DNA from: Chloroflexota bacterium
GTDB taxonomy: Bacteria; Chloroflexota; Dehalococcoidia; GIF9; UBA5629
DNA length: 7,143 nt
Direction: 5' to 3'
Assembly (NCBI GenBank): GCA_026389675.1
Contig: JAPLHJ010000080.1
Location: 1-7,143, forward strand
Translations under genes and position numbers: made by a program
The notes under the pieces: model-generated
Databases searched by the model: none
Told to the model about the DNA's origin: nothing
What the model saw: only the letters and a program-made list of their open reading frames with translations
Shown here: one piece after another, positions 1 to 5,397 of the stretch
Position numbering within the stretch: the first letter of the stretch is position 1
How the letters are laid out: the number at the start of each line of letters is the position of its first letter

Positions 1-120
1 AGCGCTGAACTCGTAGGCAAGATAATACGCATATCTAAGGAATTGGGCCTCGAGCCGGCTAACCCCGATGAAGCAAGAAAAATACTGGGACTGAAAGGCC
101 TGGCCAAAGTAAACTACTAA
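1..120 (+). CDS. BKACE-family (DUF849) enzyme, C-terminal end only
   Basis: Only the last 39 codons are in the window; the gene enters from the left edge in frame 1 and stops with TAA. The visible tail contains SAELVGKIIRISKELGLEP followed by PDEARKILGL. This matches the usual C-terminus of beta-keto acid cleavage enzymes (BKACE, formerly DUF849; the founding member is the 3-keto-5-aminohexanoate cleavage enzyme of lysine fermentation), in which 'aelV.kiiriakeLgre.atpdEAReiLgl' is typical. These are zinc-dependent cytosolic TIM-barrel enzymes that condense a beta-keto acid with acetyl-CoA to give a CoA ester and acetoacetate. The catalytic part lies outside the window, so the substrate cannot be inferred. 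No terminator follows; the next 58 bases look non-coding. The family call rests on one short conserved tail. Confidence 0.7.
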   Translation, partial: SAELVGKIIRISKELGLEPANPDEARKILGLKGLAKVNY

Positions 121-178
121 ATCCGCCTGACGCTTGACAGACCGGAAGCTGCAGCGTAAATTAATCAACTGTACTTTA

Positions 179-259
179 ATGGCTAATCTGCAGCACCTGT
201 TTCAGCCGATTACGATAGGTAACCTTAACCTGGACAACAGGACCGGGTTAAAGGTGTAG
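179..259 (+). pseudogene. N-terminal stump of an Old Yellow Enzyme-type NADH:flavin oxidoreductase
   Basis: An ATG-started frame of 26 residues reads MANLQHLFQPITIGNLNLDN then R and a short unrelated end before TAG. The first 21 residues match the signature start of the OYE / NADH:flavin oxidoreductase TIM-barrel family (typically 'LF.Pi.IGnl.LkNRivmaPm'). The similarity stops right after the invariant Asn-Arg, and the remaining ~300-residue barrel is absent. I read this as the 5' remnant of a deleted flavoenzyme gene. No convincing Shine-Dalgarno precedes the ATG. The remnant's stop codon overlaps the possible GTG start of the MOSC gene, so the deletion joined the stump directly to that gene's ribosome binding site. 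If translated at all, it could act only as a short leader peptide coupled to the MOSC gene. Confidence 0.65.
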
Positions 260-261
260 TG

Positions 262-699
262 ATGGGGAAAGTGGTAGCTGTCTGTAAAAGTGAAGCGACC
301 GGAACCAGCAAAATACCTGTCGCCTGTGGCATTTTCCGCGTAGGGCATGGCCTGGTAGGGGACTCCCACGCCGGGTTAGACCGCGTGCGTGAAGTAAGCT
401 TACTGGCATTGGAGAGTATAACCAGGTTTAACCAGAAAGGTTACGTCTTTAAACCGGGAGATTTTGCGGAAAACATTACCACCGAGGGGATAGAATTACC
501 GCTTCTGCCTGTAGGCAGCAGGCTTGAAATCGGCAGCGAAGTCGTTCTGGAGATAACCCAGATCGGCAAGAAATGTCATTTGAAGTGCGATATTTACAAG
601 GAAGTCGGCAGGTGTATCATGCCTAAAGAAGGGGTTTTTGCGGCGGTTATCAGGGGTGGCGAGATGAAACCGGGCGACCAGATAAAATTAACAAAATAG
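262..699 (+). CDS. MOSC domain-containing protein
   Basis: This is a 145-residue single-domain MOSC protein (the domain of molybdenum cofactor sulfurase C-termini). Family hallmarks are GLVGDSHAG (residues 30-38), REVSLLALES (43-51), PGDFAENIT (64-72), LPVGSRLEIG (81-90), TQIGKKCH (98-105) and GRCIMPKEGVFA (115-126). Cys117 in the last motif sits where the family's conserved cysteine lies, proposed to carry sulfur or bind metal-sulfur groups; Cys104 and Cys108 are nearby. Stand-alone MOSC proteins of this size often occur near molybdenum cofactor genes, but no such gene is visible here, so the substrate stays open. I chose ATG 262 because AAAGGTG (250-256) is five bases upstream; a GTG at 259 would add one residue but overlaps the stop of the upstream remnant. 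The gene is convergent with tRNA-Gln, whose 3' end lies 16 bases away, with no terminator between. Confidence 0.88.
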   Translation: MGKVVAVCKSEATGTSKIPVACGIFRVGHGLVGDSHAGLDRVREVSLLALESITRFNQKGYVFKPGDFAENITTEGIELPLLPVGSRLEIGSEVVLEITQIGKKCHLKCDIYKEVGRCIMPKEGVFAAVIRGGEMKPGDQIKLTK

Positions 700-715
700 G
701 ACCGCGTTGTGAGGT

Positions 716-789
716 TGGCTGCCGAGCCAGGATTCGAACCTGGGCAAATGGATTCAAAGTCCATCGTGCTACCGTTACACAACTCGGCA
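716..789 (-). tRNA. tRNA-Gln(UUG)
   Basis: Read on the minus strand, the acceptor stem TGCCGAG pairs with CTCGGCA. The D-arm is GTGT/GCAC, and the anticodon stem ATGGA/TCCAT encloses loop CTTTGAA with anticodon TTG. The T-arm is CCAGG-TTCGAAT-CCTGG. The discriminator is G and CCA is encoded (716-718 on the plus strand). A U1-A72 first pair is also what E. coli tRNA-Gln has. The gene has its own promoter-like sequence upstream and faces the MOSC gene; no terminator is visible after it, so read-through would run antisense into the MOSC gene. Confidence 0.96.
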
Positions 790-801
790 CCAGGCCTAAA
801 G

Positions 802-829
802 GTTATCACATATATTTTAATACGGTCAA
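802..829 (-). promoter_or_regulatory. sigma-70-like promoter for tRNA-Gln
   Basis: On the minus strand there is TTGACC (824-829), a 16-base AT-rich spacer, then GATAAC (802-807). This gives 5/6 and 4/6 matches to the -35 and -10 consensus. Expected initiation is near 795, a few bases before the tRNA 5' end at 789, which is usual for a tRNA gene. Confidence 0.55.
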
Positions 830-924
830 AATATTTCAGGAAATTTTAATGTTGCCTAAACCTTCCGTCCTTAACCTGCGTTTTATATGTATAAAAGGAA
901 GAAATATAAAGCAGGAGCAGGAAA

Positions 925-1053
925 ATGACAAAGAATAAGATGGTTGAACTGGTGAACAAAGACGGGAAACTTCTGGCCATATTTACAGGGCTGCTGCTTG
1001 ATGGTGTGATCTTAATCGCCCTGGTCGTATACCTGGGTATCCGCTTCATATAA
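925..1053 (+). CDS. 42-residue single-pass membrane protein of unknown function
   Basis: This short frame is easy to miss: ATG at 925, TAA at 1051-1053. Support comes from AGGAG at 913-917, seven bases upstream of ATG, a strong terminator 33 bases after the stop, and a protein-like composition. The N-terminus is polar and charged (MTKNKMVELVNKDGK, residues 1-15). It is followed by one hydrophobic helix (about 16-38, containing LLAIFTGLLLDGVILIALVV) and a short RFI end. An Asp (26) lies within the helix. The positive N-terminus suggests N-in, C-out topology. TATAAA at 890-895 could be a -10 element, but no good -35 accompanies it. The gene lies alone on the plus strand between two minus-strand tRNA units, so context gives no function. 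I do not recognise the family; small accessory subunits of membrane complexes look like this, but nothing here points to one. Confidence 0.6.
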   Translation: MTKNKMVELVNKDGKLLAIFTGLLLDGVILIALVVYLGIRFI

Positions 1054-1085
1054 TAATCAGTTAGCCAAAAGCGAAAATAACAGTG

Positions 1086-1119
1086 ATGCCGCCGTCCCGG
1101 CCGGGACGGCGGCATTTTT
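1086..1119 (+). terminator. Rho-independent terminator after the small membrane protein
   Basis: A perfect 30-base inverted repeat (1086-1115, arms ATGCCGCCGTCCCGG and its complement) is followed by TTTTT at 1115-1119. The central bases must open to form the loop. The U-tract is on the plus-strand side, so it terminates the 42-residue gene. On the other strand the trailing sequence is only weakly T-rich, so any role in ending the tRNA-Phe-Leu transcript is possible but less certain. Confidence 0.9.
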
Positions 1120-1163
1120 GTATCTTCAAGTTACCCGATATTGTTTAACGATTGGGAATTGGC

Positions 1164-1251
1164 TGGTGCCGAAGGTCGGACTCGAACCGACACGAGAGTT
1201 GCCCCTCAACAGTTTTTGAGACTGCCGCGTCTACCATTCCGCCACTTCGGC
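1164..1251 (-). tRNA. tRNA-Leu(CAA)
   Basis: Class II tRNA of 88 bases on the minus strand. The acceptor GCCGAAG pairs with CTTCGGC, the discriminator is A, and CCA is encoded at 1164-1166. The anticodon loop CTCAAAA gives anticodon CAA, reading UUG leucine codons. It has the long variable arm expected of tRNA-Leu and a T-arm GTCGG-TTCGAGT-CCGAC. It lies 16 bases downstream of tRNA-Phe and is probably co-transcribed with it. Confidence 0.97.
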
Positions 1252-1267
1252 CCGGCAGGTGTAAGTA

Positions 1268-1343
1268 TGGTGCCGAGGCCCAGAATTGAACTGGGGACAC
1301 GTAGATTTTCAGTCTACTGCTCTACCGACTGAGCTACCTCGGC
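1268..1343 (-). tRNA. tRNA-Phe(GAA)
   Basis: A 76-base tRNA on the minus strand. The acceptor GCCGAGG pairs with CCTCGGC, the discriminator is A, and CCA is encoded at 1268-1270. The anticodon stem GTAGA/TCTAC encloses loop CTGAAAA with anticodon GAA. The T-arm is CCCAG-TTCAATT-CTGGG. It is the first gene of a Phe-Leu pair behind a near-consensus promoter. Confidence 0.97.
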
Positions 1344-1352
1344 GCGAACGAT

Positions 1353-1382
1353 ATTGTAGCCTTTCAAATCACTCAGTGTCAA
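1353..1382 (-). promoter_or_regulatory. near-consensus sigma-70 promoter for tRNA-Phe-Leu
   Basis: On the minus strand there is a perfect TTGACA (1377-1382), an 18-base spacer, and TACAAT (1353-1358, 5/6). Initiation is expected near 1346, only a few bases from the tRNA-Phe 5' end at 1343, so the leader would be very short. This is the best promoter match in the window. Confidence 0.8.
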
Positions 1383-1481
1383 TTTTACCGCTACTCATGC
1401 TTTACATATGTGATAGGCAAATCTTCTGATATTTAGTAAGATATAAATTATTAATCAGCGCCACATCACATTAATGGAATT

Positions 1482-1497
1482 CGCGCTGGCCAGCGCG
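1482..1497. repeat. perfect 16-bp GC-rich palindrome just before the zinc-ribbon gene
   Basis: The sequence CGCGCTGGCCAGCGCG is its own reverse complement and ends 10 bases before the ATG at 1508. The only Shine-Dalgarno-like bases for that gene, GGAA at 1497-1500, abut or overlap it. It could be a protein-binding site, or form a hairpin that limits ribosome access. No T-run follows, so it is not an intrinsic terminator. Confidence 0.6.
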
Positions 1498-1507
1498 GAA
1501 CTTAAAA

Positions 1508-2485
1508 ATGAATAGCGTTTTTAAATGTCAAAACTGCGGTGCAGAAAACAAGGTTGGCGAGGTATTCTGCGCGCAGTGCAGGATTAAATTTCAATATACA
1601 TGCCCGCGGTGTCATTCTGGCATTACCGGCGATGAAGTATCGTGCCGCAGGTGCGGACAACCATTGAATTGGCCGGCCCGGGAGCCGATACATCCCGCCG
1701 ACAAGGAACAGAAAATCGACGGGAGCAAGCCCAAAGGCGCAGGGTCATGGCTTTTTCCACTGGTAGGATTAATAATTATTCTTGCTGCAGCTGGGGCAGG
1801 AGTGTACTGGTTGAAAAAAATGGCAGAAGAGCCGCAGCACCCGGCCGTAGCAGACAATTCCAGTTCGGCAGGGCAAAACACTGTCTTTGTACCTGATCTC
1901 ACCGCGCCCCAGATCAGTAACATCGAGTTAAAAAACGTTAATTACAATACGGTTGATATATCCTGGAACACCGATGAGCCGTCCAGTAGCCAGTTGATCT
2001 GGCGCATCAAGGATGGGAGTCAGCAAACCAGCGAACTGAAGGCAGCGCTGGTAACCCATCATCTGATTGAATTAACCAATTTGAAAAATAAATCGACCTT
2101 CTTTTATAAGGTCAGGTCGGTGGACCAGGCGGGAAACGAAGCTGTTTCTGGCGAAAAGACATTCGATATAGGCATCCAAAAAGGTGTGGCCAAAGTTGAG
2201 GTGGCATGGAGCGCAATAAAAACCGTAGAGCAGCAGGCCGGCGTTTTCAAAACCATTATTAACGGTGAAATAAAGAATACGGGTGAAGCGACGCTGAGCA
2301 TCAAAGAAATAGCAGTCGCCGTCACGATCTCAGTAACCGGAAAGCCTGGAGTCAGCACAGTGCAAGCTTCCCTCGACCCTTATCCCCTCGATATCTATCC
2401 GCAAGAGGTACATAAATTTACTGTGGGTGTACCCAGCAGGACGGAACCTGTCTACAAGGTGGAAGCCAGCATAATCGAGGAGTAA
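1508..2485 (+). CDS. double zinc-ribbon, transmembrane, fibronectin type III protein
   Basis: A 325-residue membrane protein. Residues 7-49 carry two CxxC...CxxC zinc ribbons (Cys7/10/21/24 and Cys32/35/46/49) of the double-zinc-ribbon type. A polar linker rich in Lys and Pro follows. One transmembrane helix lies at about 81-102, bounded by Lys103-Lys104. Outside is a Ser/Asn-rich spacer, then a fibronectin-III-like domain (about 132-220, with TAPQISNIEL, VDISWNTDEPSSSQ, LIELTNLK, FFYKVRSVDQAGN). A C-terminal beta-rich domain (about 225-325) contains INGEIKNTGEATLSI, resembling FxLYD-like modules. Zinc ribbons inside and beta-sandwiches outside suggest a surface sensor, scaffold or envelope protein, but the function is unknown. 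Translation start at ATG 1508 has only a weak GGAA site seven bases upstream. The gene is alone on its strand and convergent with lepB, 48 bases away, with no clear terminator hairpin between. Confidence 0.88.
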   Translation: MNSVFKCQNCGAENKVGEVFCAQCRIKFQYTCPRCHSGITGDEVSCRRCGQPLNWPAREPIHPADKEQKIDGSKPKGAGSWLFPLVGLIIILAAAGAGVYWLKKMAEEPQHPAVADNSSSAGQNTVFVPDLTAPQISNIELKNVNYNTVDISWNTDEPSSSQLIWRIKDGSQQTSELKAALVTHHLIELTNLKNKSTFFYKVRSVDQAGNEAVSGEKTFDIGIQKGVAKVEVAWSAIKTVEQQAGVFKTIINGEIKNTGEATLSIKEIAVAVTISVTGKPGVSTVQASLDPYPLDIYPQEVHKFTVGVPSRTEPVYKVEASIIEE

Positions 2486-2533
2486 GAATCGGCATATCCG
2501 TGGGCCGGGCGGAACTGTTGTTGCTGTGGTGTA

Positions 2534-3154
2534 TCAGGCTTTTTTACTGTTAGCTGCATCTGTAATCATGAGGATAACCAGTGCGCTAACGATTAGGACG
2601 AATACAGGTATCACGATAAAACGGATATCCGGATACTCGGCTACCCAGTATTTGAACCAGACCTTGCCGATAATATCTTCCCTGGGTACGAGCCAGCCTG
2701 TGTGTGAATCATTACTGTGGTTGCGGTTATCTCCCAGCACAAAGTATTGCCCTGCATCTATTACACGTTCCGGCATGAAATATCCCGGCGGCTCATTGAT
2801 ATAGGGTTCGGATAAAGGGCGGCCGTTGACAAATACAGCCCGGTCTCTGATCTCTACACTGTCACCCGGCACAGCGATAACCCGCTTGATGAAGCAGGAT
2901 GGGTGCTGGGTAAAAAATGGGTCAAAAACCGGCTTGGGTCCATTGCCGGGCGCATATAATACTATTACGTCCCCGGTCCTCGGCTGATTATCAAATGCAT
3001 AGGCCAGTTTATTTACGATGATCAGGTCATGCTCTTTGAAGGTCGGCAGCATGGAGACATTGAAAACCTCAAAACTCTTTATCGAAATTTGAAGGCCAAT
3101 GAAAATGACTGCGGCAATGAGCAGGGTTAATAAGAACTCACGAATAAATTTCAA
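2534..3154 (-). CDS. lepB: type I signal peptidase
   Basis: A 206-residue membrane serine protease that removes signal peptides from exported proteins on the outer face of the cytoplasmic membrane, using a Ser-Lys dyad. An N-terminal helix (about 7-25) is followed by box B with the nucleophile (SMLPT, Ser34). Then come TGDVIVLYAP (60-69), box D with the general base (FIKRVIAVPGD, Lys90) and box E (FVLGDNRNHSNDS, 138-150). A second hydrophobic stretch at about 179-197 makes a C-terminal anchor, seen in some but not all family members. The start is TTG at 3154: no ATG or GTG lies upstream before the in-frame stop near 3187, and a start at Met35 would lose the catalytic Ser and the anchor. The only purine-rich site upstream is GGGGA about 10 bases away, so initiation is probably modest. 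It diverges from the SIMPL gene. Confidence 0.95.
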   Translation of the reverse strand: MKFIREFLLTLLIAAVIFIGLQISIKSFEVFNVSMLPTFKEHDLIIVNKLAYAFDNQPRTGDVIVLYAPGNGPKPVFDPFFTQHPSCFIKRVIAVPGDSVEIRDRAVFVNGRPLSEPYINEPPGYFMPERVIDAGQYFVLGDNRNHSNDSHTGWLVPREDIIGKVWFKYWVAEYPDIRFIVIPVFVLIVSALVILMITDAANSKKA

Positions 3155-3183
3155 AGATTGAGATCCCCGAATTGATTTGAAAT

Positions 3184-3213
3184 ATTATATGCTATAAGCT
3201 ATGTTTACGCTAA
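3184..3213 (-). promoter_or_regulatory. possible lepB promoter
   Basis: On the minus strand a perfect TATAAT (3184-3189) stands 30 bases upstream of the lepB TTG. The best -35 at suitable spacing is TTAGCG (3208-3213, 18-base spacer), which is poor. The -10 is convincing; the promoter as a whole is tentative. Confidence 0.4.
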
Positions 3214-3244
3214 TAAGGTCTAAACTAATTATGCGTTTATCACG

Positions 3245-3273
3245 TTTATATAGGTTGTGCGTCACACTATAAG
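3245..3273 (+). promoter_or_regulatory. possible promoter for the SIMPL lipoprotein gene
   Basis: TTTATA (3245-3250, 4/6), a 17-base spacer, then TATAAG (3268-3273, 5/6). An alternative overlapping pair is TTGTGC (3255-3260) with GATAAT (3277-3282) at 16 bases. The -35 lies in a short direct repeat, CGTTTAT at 3234-3240 and again at 3243-3249, which could be a regulator half-site pair. Confidence 0.4.
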
Positions 3274-3314
3274 TGGGATAATGCAATAATCTAATAATTC
3301 AGGAGGTATTCAAG

Positions 3315-4093
3315 ATGCGTTGCTCATTGCTAATTAGCGCTGTATTTATGGTAATTGTTATGGCGCTGGCCGGTTGCGCGCCAGCACCGGCTGTTATTTA
3401 CCAGGGAGCTGCATCGGCGGGAGCCGGCGCTGTTGCAGGTTCGCCGGGGATAATCGTCAGCCAACAGAATCTCGGATTATGGTCAAGCGGTCTCGGCAAA
3501 ACGACGGCTACACCCGATATAGTAATTCTGACTATGCGTGTCGAATCGCAGCAAAAAACGGTGGCTGAGGCACAGAAGGATGCCGTGGATGCCATGAACA
3601 GCGTTATGCAGGTCTTAAAAAAGACAAGGATATTCAGACCAGCCAATATGATATCCAGCAGGTCACAAGATGGGATGATAAGCAGAATACTTACGTGATA
3701 ATAGGATACAAAGTATCCAACATTGTGAATGCCAAGATAAGGAACATTGAGAAGGCGGGCTCGATAATTGATAGTGCAGCGGCATCCGGCGGCGACCTGA
3801 TCAGGGTAAACGGCATCAGCTTTAGCGTTGATGACCCTGCCCCGGTCTATAAAATAGCGCGTGAAAAAGCTATTTTGGATGCCATGGAAAAAGCAAAACA
3901 AATGGCGCAGCTTTCAGGGGTCAAACTGGGCAAACTGCTCTATTTGACTGAAAGCAATTCATACGTACCGCCTGTACGTGACAACTACATGAAATTGGCT
4001 CAAAGCGCCGGCATGGCGCCTTCGCCTACACCTATCAGCGCCGGGGAGTTGGAGTTCCAGGTAAACGTTGACCTGGTTTACGCGATAGACTAA
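3315..4093 (+). pseudogene. SIMPL domain (DUF541) lipoprotein, split by a -1 frame change
   Basis: Two overlapping frames encode one SIMPL-family protein. Frame one (3315-3698) starts at ATG with AGGAGGT (3301-3307) seven bases upstream. It has a lipoprotein signal with lipobox LAGC (Cys21), then the SIMPL start (GLGKTTATPDIVILTMRVES). It loses similarity after VLKK near 3623 and ends at 3696-3698. The frame one base back continues it: DKDIQTSQYDI, then GYKVSN, GDLIRVNGISFSVDDP and AREKAILDAMEKAKQMAQLSGV, ending at 4093. Joined at the A-AAA-AAG heptamer (3617-3623), the product is about 259 residues, a normal family length. The loop between LKK and DKDIQT looks about four residues shorter than usual. 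SIMPL proteins are envelope proteins of poorly defined function. Explanations are a real frameshift mutation (a 1- or 13-base deletion), a base-call error in the six-A run, or programmed -1 frameshifting. The downstream half looks well conserved, which argues against long decay. Confidence 0.8.
3617..3656 (+). promoter_or_regulatory. candidate -1 ribosomal frameshift site in the SIMPL gene
   Basis: In the zero frame the codons TTA AAA AAG place A-AAA-AAG (3617-3623) in the phase used by the E. coli dnaX -1 frameshift site. Four bases later GGATAT (3628-3633) can pair with ATATCC (3651-3656) across a 17-base loop. Slipping back one base gives exactly the frame that encodes the rest of the SIMPL domain. 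A weak AGG (3610-3612) lies just upstream, where dnaX has a stimulatory Shine-Dalgarno, but it is closer and poorer. The stem is short and AT-containing, so its stimulatory strength is doubtful. Confidence 0.4.
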
Positions 4094-4107
4094 TTTAGCG
4101 CGATTGC

Positions 4108-4145
4108 AATTACGGCCCTATGGAGCTTTCCATAGGGCCGTAATT
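4108..4145 (+). terminator. long hairpin terminator after the SIMPL gene
   Basis: Perfect 17-bp arms (4108-4124 and 4129-4145; core ACGGCCCTATGGA) enclose a four-base loop GCTT. The hairpin begins 15 bases after the SIMPL stop codon. It is followed by ATTATT rather than an uninterrupted U-run. The stem is strong and isolates the SIMPL gene from the riboflavin operon, but release efficiency may be lower than at a classic terminator. Confidence 0.75.
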
Positions 4146-4174
4146 ATTGCTAAGTGTAGCAGCCGGATGCTAAA

Positions 4175-4210
4175 ATTGATTCGTAATTGAATCAATAAGT
4201 GTAAACTTAT
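4175..4210 (+). repeat. two overlapping inverted repeats in the ribD leader
   Basis: ATTGATTC-gtaatt-GAATCAAT (4175-4196, perfect 8-bp arms) is followed, sharing two bases, by ATAAGT-gtaa-ACTTAT (4195-4210, perfect 6-bp arms). They are about 70 bases upstream of ribD. They could be operator sites or mutually exclusive hairpins. TTGAAT (4187-4192) with TATAGT (4208-4213) at 15 bases, or TTGATT (4176-4181) with TGTAAA (4200-4205) at 18 bases, could be an embedded promoter; neither is strong. I find no RFN (FMN riboswitch) conserved segments in 4146-4282. Confidence 0.45.
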
Positions 4211-4282
4211 AGTTGCCGTGGCCAGGTACTTTGTCCCTCTCAATTCTTCCGGGCGATTCAAAATACAGTTTGTTTAACGGAA

Positions 4283-5386
4283 ATGCTTAGCAGGCCTCTT
4301 GATTATATGGCGTACTCCCTTTCCATGGCGGAATTAGCCCTGGGTTACACCAGTCCGAATCCTGCCGTGGGGGCTGTTCTTGTGCATGACGGGGTTGTGG
4401 TTGGATTGGGCCATACGCAACAGCCGGGACTGGCGCATGCCGAGGTTATGGCAATCAACCAGGCAGGAGAGATGGCCAAAGGGGCTACCATGTATGTAAC
4501 ACTTGAACCCTGTTGCCATCACGGTAAGACCCCGCCCTGCACGGCTGCTATCATAAGCGCCGGTATTTCCGAGGTCCATATCGCCGTAGCTGACCCCAAT
4601 CCACAGGTTTGCGGCAAGGGAATCCAGCTGTTGGAGGCTGCAGGAATTAAAACAGTCATGGGGGAATATGAGCAAAAAGCCAAAGAAGTCAATGAAGGCT
4701 ATTTTAAGTATATCAAGACTGGGTCGCCCTTTGTAATAGCTAAATTTGCTATGAGCTTAGATGGGAAGATTGCCACGCGGATGGGCGACTCGAAGTGGAT
4801 CACCGGTGACGAAGCGCGTAATTATGCGCACGGCCAACGGCACATAGTTGACGCCGTAATGGTAGGTGCAAATACCGTCCTGGCTGACGATCCGCAGCTT
4901 ACTGCCCGTGGTTACAGCGGGAAAGGTGGACGGGCGAAATTGCAGCCCCTGCGGGTGATAGTCGATGGGAAAGGGAGGGTCCCGGCGACAGCCAGGATTT
5001 TTTCAGAACCTGGAAAAACACTTGTGGCTATTGCCGACTGTTATTTAAGTGATAATATGCGCAAGCTTCCCCGCGAAGGTACCGAGTATGTCGCTTTAAA
5101 TTCAACCGACGGGATAATCGATATTGCCGAACTGCTGAAGATACTCGGGCAAAGGCAGATAACAACAATTATGGTCGAGGGTGGCAGCAAGTTGTTGGGC
5201 TATTTTTTTGATCATAATCTTGTCGATAAAGTTCTTGCCTTCATAGCACCCATTATTATTGGTGGGGATGAAGCAAAGACGGCTGTAGGCGGCGCCGGCG
5301 TCGACAAGGTCAGGGATGCCCTGCAGCTCAAAGACGTCAGGATAGAGCGGTTTGAAGATGAAATCTTGATAAGCGGGTATACTTAA
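4283..5386 (+). CDS. ribD: bifunctional diaminohydroxyphosphoribosylaminopyrimidine deaminase / reductase
   Basis: A 367-residue cytosolic enzyme performing the second and third steps of the GTP branch of riboflavin synthesis: deamination of the pyrimidine amine, then NADPH-dependent reduction of the ribose to ribityl. The N-terminal deaminase (about 1-145) has TSPNPAVGAV (23-32), the zinc/catalytic HAE (52-54) and EPCCHHGKTPPC (75-86) supplying Cys77 and Cys86. The C-terminal reductase (about 148-367) starts at FVIAKFAMSLDGKIA. It also has WITG, DAVMVGANTVLADDPQLTAR and MVEGGSKLLGYF (297-308). Length is normal and both active sites look intact. The start at ATG 4283 has only GGA directly before it. 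ATG 4307 (Met9) would still retain the first helix, but no better ribosome binding site supports it. This is the first gene of the rib operon, 11 bases before ribE, with no FMN riboswitch seen. Confidence 0.96.
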   Translation: MLSRPLDYMAYSLSMAELALGYTSPNPAVGAVLVHDGVVVGLGHTQQPGLAHAEVMAINQAGEMAKGATMYVTLEPCCHHGKTPPCTAAIISAGISEVHIAVADPNPQVCGKGIQLLEAAGIKTVMGEYEQKAKEVNEGYFKYIKTGSPFVIAKFAMSLDGKIATRMGDSKWITGDEARNYAHGQRHIVDAVMVGANTVLADDPQLTARGYSGKGGRAKLQPLRVIVDGKGRVPATARIFSEPGKTLVAIADCYLSDNMRKLPREGTEYVALNSTDGIIDIAELLKILGQRQITTIMVEGGSKLLGYFFDHNLVDKVLAFIAPIIIGGDEAKTAVGGAGVDKVRDALQLKDVRIERFEDEILISGYT

Positions 5387-5397
5387 AGAGCGGGTTT

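Noticed and set aside
1141..1332. Plus-strand open frame across the tRNA-Leu and tRNA-Phe genes
   Set aside because: It is almost entirely made of the complements of two tRNA genes; the peptide is a common misannotation artefact.
716..1343. tRNA cluster as an integration site for a mobile element
   Set aside because: No integrase, no duplicated tRNA 3' end and no foreign-looking genes are present nearby.
2486..2533. Shared terminator between the convergent zinc-ribbon and lepB genes
   Set aside because: The gap has GC-rich bases and a T-run lies just inside the lepB end, but no stable hairpin arms can be paired with it.
3398..3901. Long minus-strand open frame of 167 codons opposite the SIMPL gene
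   Set aside because: It is antisense to a clearly coding region on both sides of the frame change, has no ribosome binding site and its translation resembles no family I know.
4146..4282. FMN riboswitch expected before ribD
   Set aside because: I looked for the conserved RFN segments and could not find them; the region is too short and AT-rich around simple inverted repeats.
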